A stretch of DNA of 64,000 nt from Argentina anserina (lineage: Eukaryota > Streptophyta > Magnoliopsida > Rosales > Rosaceae): positions 21,948,001 through 22,012,000 of the forward strand of contig NC_065872.1 in assembly GCF_933775445.1 (NCBI RefSeq), written 5' to 3'. Below, in pieces: positions 59,301 to 64,000 of the stretch. Under the pieces are notes generated by a model, which saw nothing but the letters and a program-made list of their open reading frames with translations, was not told where the DNA came from and made no database searches. Made by a program: the position numbers and the translations under genes. The first letter of the stretch is position 1; the number at the start of each line of letters is the position of its first letter.

Positions 59301-59528
59301 TAACTAGCTCTACGACTTTGGTCAAGGAAGTTTAGATAAGCACAGAGTCAAAAGTCAACTCTTGAGCTTTTGAAAACTTACTCATTCTTCAAACATTTGA
59401 TTCTCGAAATTGATTCGACCTCAACCAATGACTAAATTGAAGGTTTAGAACAAGAGTTTATAAAAATCACTATTCTAATAATTTACGAGAAATTACAAGA
59501 ATGAGAATTGAAAATTTAAGTTATTAAA
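56381..59528 (-). mobile_element. Solo long LTR, minus orientation
   Basis: Plus-strand start TGTCACAACCCGAAAATTTG, end AAGTTATTAAA. Flanks AAATC (56376-56380) and AACTC (59529-59533) differ by one base. It shares the terminal module and the ATTGGTGYACYGRGATTGTAAA stretch (near 56685) with the nested copy at 13204 (near 13508), and the reverse promoter module GTGTCTACGAACTTGTATTA (near 59280). 3148 bp, no coding capacity. Short ORFs near 57.9 kb lack recognisable domains. Confidence 0.6.
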
Positions 59529-60612
59529 AACTCCTACTATGGATTATAGAATAACACTTTTCCATAACTCTCGGTTACTGGTATAGCACTATCCCTAAAG
59601 TGTAAATCAAACTATGAATTATGGAATCTAAATTTTGGTGGGTAGGTTAGAGAGTGAGAGATCATTAAAACTGGGTATTTGGGTTTATTGATTAAGATTG
59701 CAGGGATGAACATTTGAAGGTTACTTAATTTGTTGTTATAGTTTGCTTGTTCATATCTTCATGAGAGATTATTGATTACAAATATTGATGCCAGTACTCC
59801 CAATGACCGAGTTAATTTGGTTTTTGGAAGTAATCAAGTTATGACTTATGAGTTCATATATTTCATTTGATTACTTGTCTAATGATTATAATGCTTTTTT
59901 TAGGATGTATGATGATCTCATTAAGGCTGAGTTTGGCTCACCTGTAACTTATAAGAAAAGTTGACTTATACTTATTTATGAGAATAAATTACTGATAAGT
60001 AAATTAGTTGAATGTTTGGTAAACTGAATTGGATTGACTTATAATAAGTGATGTGAGTGCTAAAAACAGTTTTAAAGTGTTTGGTAAATATAGAGATTGA
60101 CCAATTTGGACATGAATCCAATAAATTGACTTCTTATACTATAAATTATTTTAAAATTAGTTTTCAGATTAGTTAAATTTTTCTTATATTTAGAATTTAC
60201 ATTAATACTTAGAATCTATAAATCAAGAATTGGACAATTTTTGTGTGACTTGTAGTAAGTATTTGAGTACCATCAATATTCTCATGAATCGTACATCTTC
60301 ACACAAAAATTAAATGTAACCAATATTAATAACAAAGTACAGTTTACATTGCCATCAAGTAGCAATAAAACATATCTTAACACATAAACCGTTCACAATC
60401 CTAACATCAATTACAAACCATATTTTAATTAGCATAAACTAGAAATAAAAGACCATTTGACACATGACATTAATTGTAACAACATCACTAACAAAATACA
60501 TCTTCATTACTTGCATAAGGTACCCACAAAGAATATTTTGACACATCTAAGAATACTTAGTACCACGCGTATTCTATAAACTTTCAGTAATTTTTCTTCT
60601 TACCGTTTCTAT
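59529..60612. other. Probable 5'/3' flank of a PIF/Harbinger element
   Basis: AT-rich. A GGCTGAGTTTGGCTCACCTG stretch (near 59927) and repeated AGTGTTTGGTAAA words resemble termini of PIF/Harbinger elements, but a matching right end was not identified. Confidence 0.3.
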
Positions 60613-61770
60613 TTATTGTTGAACAGGACCATGACATTCTCCTTCCATATTATTATCAATCTCTAGATGCGACCTTGATATGCTTCTTGAACCTTCTTCA
60701 ACTTGGACAAAATGCAAATCACGAGTAGCATGTCTCAACATATAATCATGAAGAGTCATCGTTGCAATGACAACCTTCACTTGTTTCTCAAATGAAAATC
60801 CTTCCATGTTTCTTATATATGTCATTTATTTTTCCAAACTCCAAATGTGGCTCTTGACGCCTTGAAGAGAAGAGTGAACTTGGTTAAATAATTCTTTTTC
60901 ATTTGTTGGTGCTCGATCACAATATTCTTGAAAATGTTGTTCATTTATGGGTATCACGCATCAACAACATAATATTTACCTATCAAATAATAAAACACTA
61001 AATTTGATAAAAGTTCATGATAAAGTAGTGAAGGGACTTAAAAAGGAATTAAATATATCACCTTATAGAGGTTTAGGAAACTTCATATTGGGATTGTGAA
61101 GAACCGATTGAAATAATGAGCGGACCATTTCTAACTGGCATATATAAATGTAAATTTCATATCAAAATCACACACTGCCATAACATTTTGTGTTGGTATT
61201 CCTTTTTTACTAATAAATGGTATTTGATCTTTAGGAGCTATAAAAGTGAGAATGTGTATGCATTAATAGCACCAATACAATCCTTACAATAATGTTATTA
61301 TTAGTCAAAATTCATACATATAAATAAAGTAAAAATAATAGATCAATGCATATACTTGTAAATTATTTGAAGTACCTTAAAATGTTGCACATATCTCTTA
61401 TCCCTCAATATATTCGGCGTGACCTCCTTGAATTCCGGATCCAACGGCTTGATCATTTTATCACCAAGTGAACACAACATGTTTAATGCTTCTCCAAAAT
61501 ACCTACTAACGATTACACTGGAGTGTTGAAATCGTTATTGTGCCGACCTATTTCCACATCCTTGTGCTAGAATATATATTGTCATACCCATTACTTCAAT
61601 ATGACTAGTTCTATTTAAACTCAAGACCCTAAGTTCTACCTCCAAGTCACTACGTAGACGATAAAGTACTTTCTTATCTTTTCTAAATGCATTATAACAC
61701 CGAATCTTATGACCTTGTAACACTTTCATTATCCAACTATTACATGTTTGCGCGAATGTCATGTAAGGAT
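60613..61770 (-). pseudogene. PIF/Harbinger (HARBI1-like) transposase pseudogene
   Basis: Minus-strand order: VLYRLRSDLEVELRVLSLNR, GMTIYILAQGCGNR, VIVSRYFGEALNMLCSLGDK, IKPLDPEFKEVTPNIL, RDKRYVQHFK; a probable intron (about 61371-61283); DCIGAINA, (frameshift) KGIPTQNVMAVCDFDMKFTF, KYYVVDA, HSSLQGVKSH, and FEKQVKVVIATMTLHDYMLR. This is the full domain order of plant PIF transposases. Several stops and frameshifts break it. The usual GAIDGTH catalytic Asp reads GAINAYT, and the Asp of the usual SAHDSR block is lost too. Nuclease-type DDE transposase in life; inactive here. Confidence 0.85.
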
Positions 61771-63524
61771 TCTTATGAATAAGTTCTTATAATAATGTTG
61801 AATGAGAATACTATTAAGTTGTATGAATTGCATGAATATCTCCTCCTCAACATCATATTCTCCACTGCTCATTTATACAATATTGACTTGCCAATATAAA
61901 TTCAAATTTTTAAATCAATTCAATAGTGAATTGAATAATGAATAAATTATTAATATATAGATAAGAGCTAATATAATATAATTTTATAATGATATGAAAA
62001 TAAATATAAATACATATCTAAATATAGATATAGATACATAGAAAAAACACAAAAGTTGTAATGAAAATAGCATAACCAATTCACAATCATGTCCAATATA
62101 ATATAAAAGAATCAATACATAAACTTGTTAACATAATTATGTTTCAAATTTAAAATAACATAAAAAAACAGTAAATTGAAGAAAATAAAATGTCAAGAGC
62201 GTAAAACAAACTTATTTTTTGAAAATAAATAAATATATATATATATTGTTTTACTCCTCAACCAATATGATGCCTATAAGATTACCACTCAACAGCTAAT
62301 TAGTTTGTTTGTAATAATAGTTGTGGTAAATAAAGGATATTAATTTAATTTGTTATAAAATAAAGTGACAAAAATGCCCTTGAAAATTGGTGTGAGATGA
62401 AGCCACTAAAATGGTGTTAGTTGACGGAAGGAACCAAAGTTAGGTTAAGATGGAGACATGAGTTACCAATGTGATTGTTTCCAAATGTGAGGTACTAAAA
62501 AGGTTAAAATGATCGATAGTTGAGATATTGGTTAATGAAATCTCCCTTTAAGATTAATTGAAAAACCCAAAGTTTTTCCAGAAAGAGGAATGTGTGAGAA
62601 TCTACACCATTTCGTGGGGTATAATACTATCATTATAGTTTAAGTGTTTTTTTTTCTCAAAGAGTTATTGATATAACCGTCTTACTTGAACTAAAATTTT
62701 TATCCCTTAACTTTCATTATTGGACTTTCCTATTCTAGTAACTTATTTGTTCTAGTAAGTTCCCTGTTGTGAAATGGAAACATTATCAATCTAAATGAGC
62801 TTATATGTTACATGTATGCCTTTTTAAGACAACATTTATCAAGATTAGGACAAGTTTATCTTAATAAATTATCTGGCCTTTATTCTGCTTTCTTTATTTT
62901 CATATTTTAAGGATGAGATAATGTGCTAGAAAGGAGGACACGACATGAAGGAGTATTTGAATAGAAGGAAACCATGCAGCAAATCAAGGAGATAAAAGAG
63001 AGAGAGCGGATCACGGTTAGAAAAGAAAGAGAAGTCAAAGACTTGGAAAGAAAGAAGGAAGTTAGGAACGGCAGCTAAGAGCAAGGAGAAGCCGTGAACA
63101 ATTTAAATGAAAAGAAAGAGATAATGCCTAGTAACTAGAGAGGAGAGATGCATGGATTGTGGAGTCCTAAGATTAAGGAGAGTCTAAACGTGGGAGAGGA
63201 GGGAAGCACGGTAAGGTAAGAAGAGTTACCAAGTCAAAAGCATGCTACCCTAGAAGGAAGGAGATAAGATGGAGTCATGAATGAAATATGAAGAGCTCAA
63301 AGAGAAATGTCATGAGTCTTCATTCATCAATTATTTTGCAGCCCTCTCCCCTCAATTCTCTATAATACACATCATTGTAGCCTCAGATCTCGTCTATCTT
63401 GCAAAACCTCTCTCAAAACTCTACCGAAATACCACCATAGGCTCCCGAAAAATATCAGAAAGCCTTTCATCCTTCCACCACCATTATACCACCACTATCA
63501 TCACCGAGCTTCATACCTTGCAGC
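61771..63524. other. No gene recognised
   Basis: Very AT-rich sequence to about 62.6 kb, then a purine-rich stretch (62930-63240) followed by CTCTATAATACACATC (near 63358). A purine-rich stretch before a TATA-like site resembles an LTR U3, but no edges were found. An ORF at 63281-63559 has no recognised domain. Confidence 0.35.
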
Positions 63525-64000
63525 CAAAGACTAAAATTTCAGCGAGAATGGAAATATAAAAAAATAGAACATAAATTTCAGGAAAGTATCGATCTTGAAA
63601 ATTAATTGAGAAATTTGGTGAAAAAATAAAAACATGGAAAGTTTGAATGAAATTTTGAGAGATGTTTCTTTGATTAATTATCTAGTACATTTCATAAGAA
63701 AATCTTAAATAAGTAAAATAACTATTAGTCTATGATGAGTTGTTGTGATTTGAGGTGGAATGGTCGTCGATAATTCTTAAAAATTTGACTTGAAAGGAAT
63801 ATACTGGATAATACGTTGTTGAATTTCTCCCATAATTTCATCATTAATATATACGATAGTAGGTAAGTGGCAAGAAAAAATTCATGAAGAACAAAGAAAA
63901 AGAGTACTGGTGTAACAATCTTTACGTATTTATAGTGTAGCAAAGTTAAGGAAATTTAAAAAAAAAAATTAGCTGACAATTGACTTGTAGAGAATAATTA
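63525..64000. mobile_element. Second hAT copy, left end only
   Basis: Starts CAAAGACTAAAATTTCAGCG and follows the left end of the 53547 element through AAACATGGAAA-TTTGAATGAA and TTTTGAGA-ATGTTT. It runs past the window edge, so the TSD and right end are not visible. Confidence 0.7.

Noticed and set aside
58557..62552. A 4-kb Mutator-type element with CTCTCAACT / complementary ends
   Set aside because: The similar ends lie on either side of the border of the 56381-59528 LTR, flanks show no 9-bp duplication, and they are more likely independent MITE fragments.

Overview
The window is nuclear DNA of a flowering plant, most likely a eudicot. The evidence is spliced genes with GT-AG introns (and one GC-AG intron), plant promoter elements (telo-box, site II, G-box), plant-type gene families, and a dense layer of plant transposable elements of nearly every superfamily. 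The sequence alone does not justify a species name. No prokaryotic feature, CRISPR array, rRNA gene or canonical tRNA gene was seen.

Genes lie in the first 33 kb. (1) 877-1448, minus: the first two coding exons of a DHHC protein S-acyltransferase. The rest is not in the window, and the intron after exon 2 runs into a LINE remnant and an LTR-like sequence. (2) 5478-9256, plus: a complete six-exon ALY/REF (THO complex subunit 4) mRNA-export adaptor of 290 aa, with a 5'UTR intron and a GC-AG first coding intron. (3) 17759-18322, plus: an intronless Hikeshi/OPI10-like protein of 187 aa. (4) 32468-32920, minus: an intronless four-EF-hand calmodulin-like protein of 150 aa, with a TATA box and a G-box. 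The genes are independent transcription units with no operon-like logic. They cover RNA export, HSP70-related transport, Ca2+ sensing and protein palmitoylation.

The rest is a nested transposon archive, and many elements can be delimited by target-site duplications (TSDs). hAT elements lie at 3503-4951 (TSD ACTAAATG) and 53547-55155 (TSD ACCCCAAC), with a second copy of the latter entering at 63525. A Mutator-type foldback element lies at 33716-34739 (9-bp TSD CAAATTTTC) and carries a solo Copia LTR at 34089-34303 (TSD CACAT). A CACTA element lies at 50332-53491 (TSD AAA). Foldback MITEs lie at 17443-17606, 19828-20203 and 20253-20651. A degenerate PIF/Harbinger transposase lies near 60.6-61.8 kb. 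LINE remnants lie at 636-797 and 20.8-21.9 kb.

LTR elements dominate. A minus-strand Ty3/Gypsy element of Tat type (22201 to about 29350) keeps its 3' LTR, polypurine tract, a 66-bp tandem array, an oppositely oriented transposase_28-like ORF, integrase, two RNase H modules and part of RT. A minus-strand Copia element spans 37720 to about 43380; one of its LTRs plus leader also occurs as a 1.02-kb tandem duplication at 30.2-32.2 kb. Long non-coding LTR-like units with TGTnAC...GTnACA ends and 5-bp TSDs recur in both orientations (10860-17040 with 13204-15648 nested inside, 35610-37719, about 43.9-44.4 kb, 45679-47999, 48.0-48.6 kb, 55.2-56.0 kb, 56381-59528). They are best read as solo or fragmentary long LTRs.

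No undescribed multi-gene system was found. The most unusual items are a premature-stop duplicate of the ALY exon 6 border, the tRNA-like pol III box pair inside a hAT element, the long antisense ORF and 66-bp array of the Gypsy element, and the readable insertion stratigraphy.
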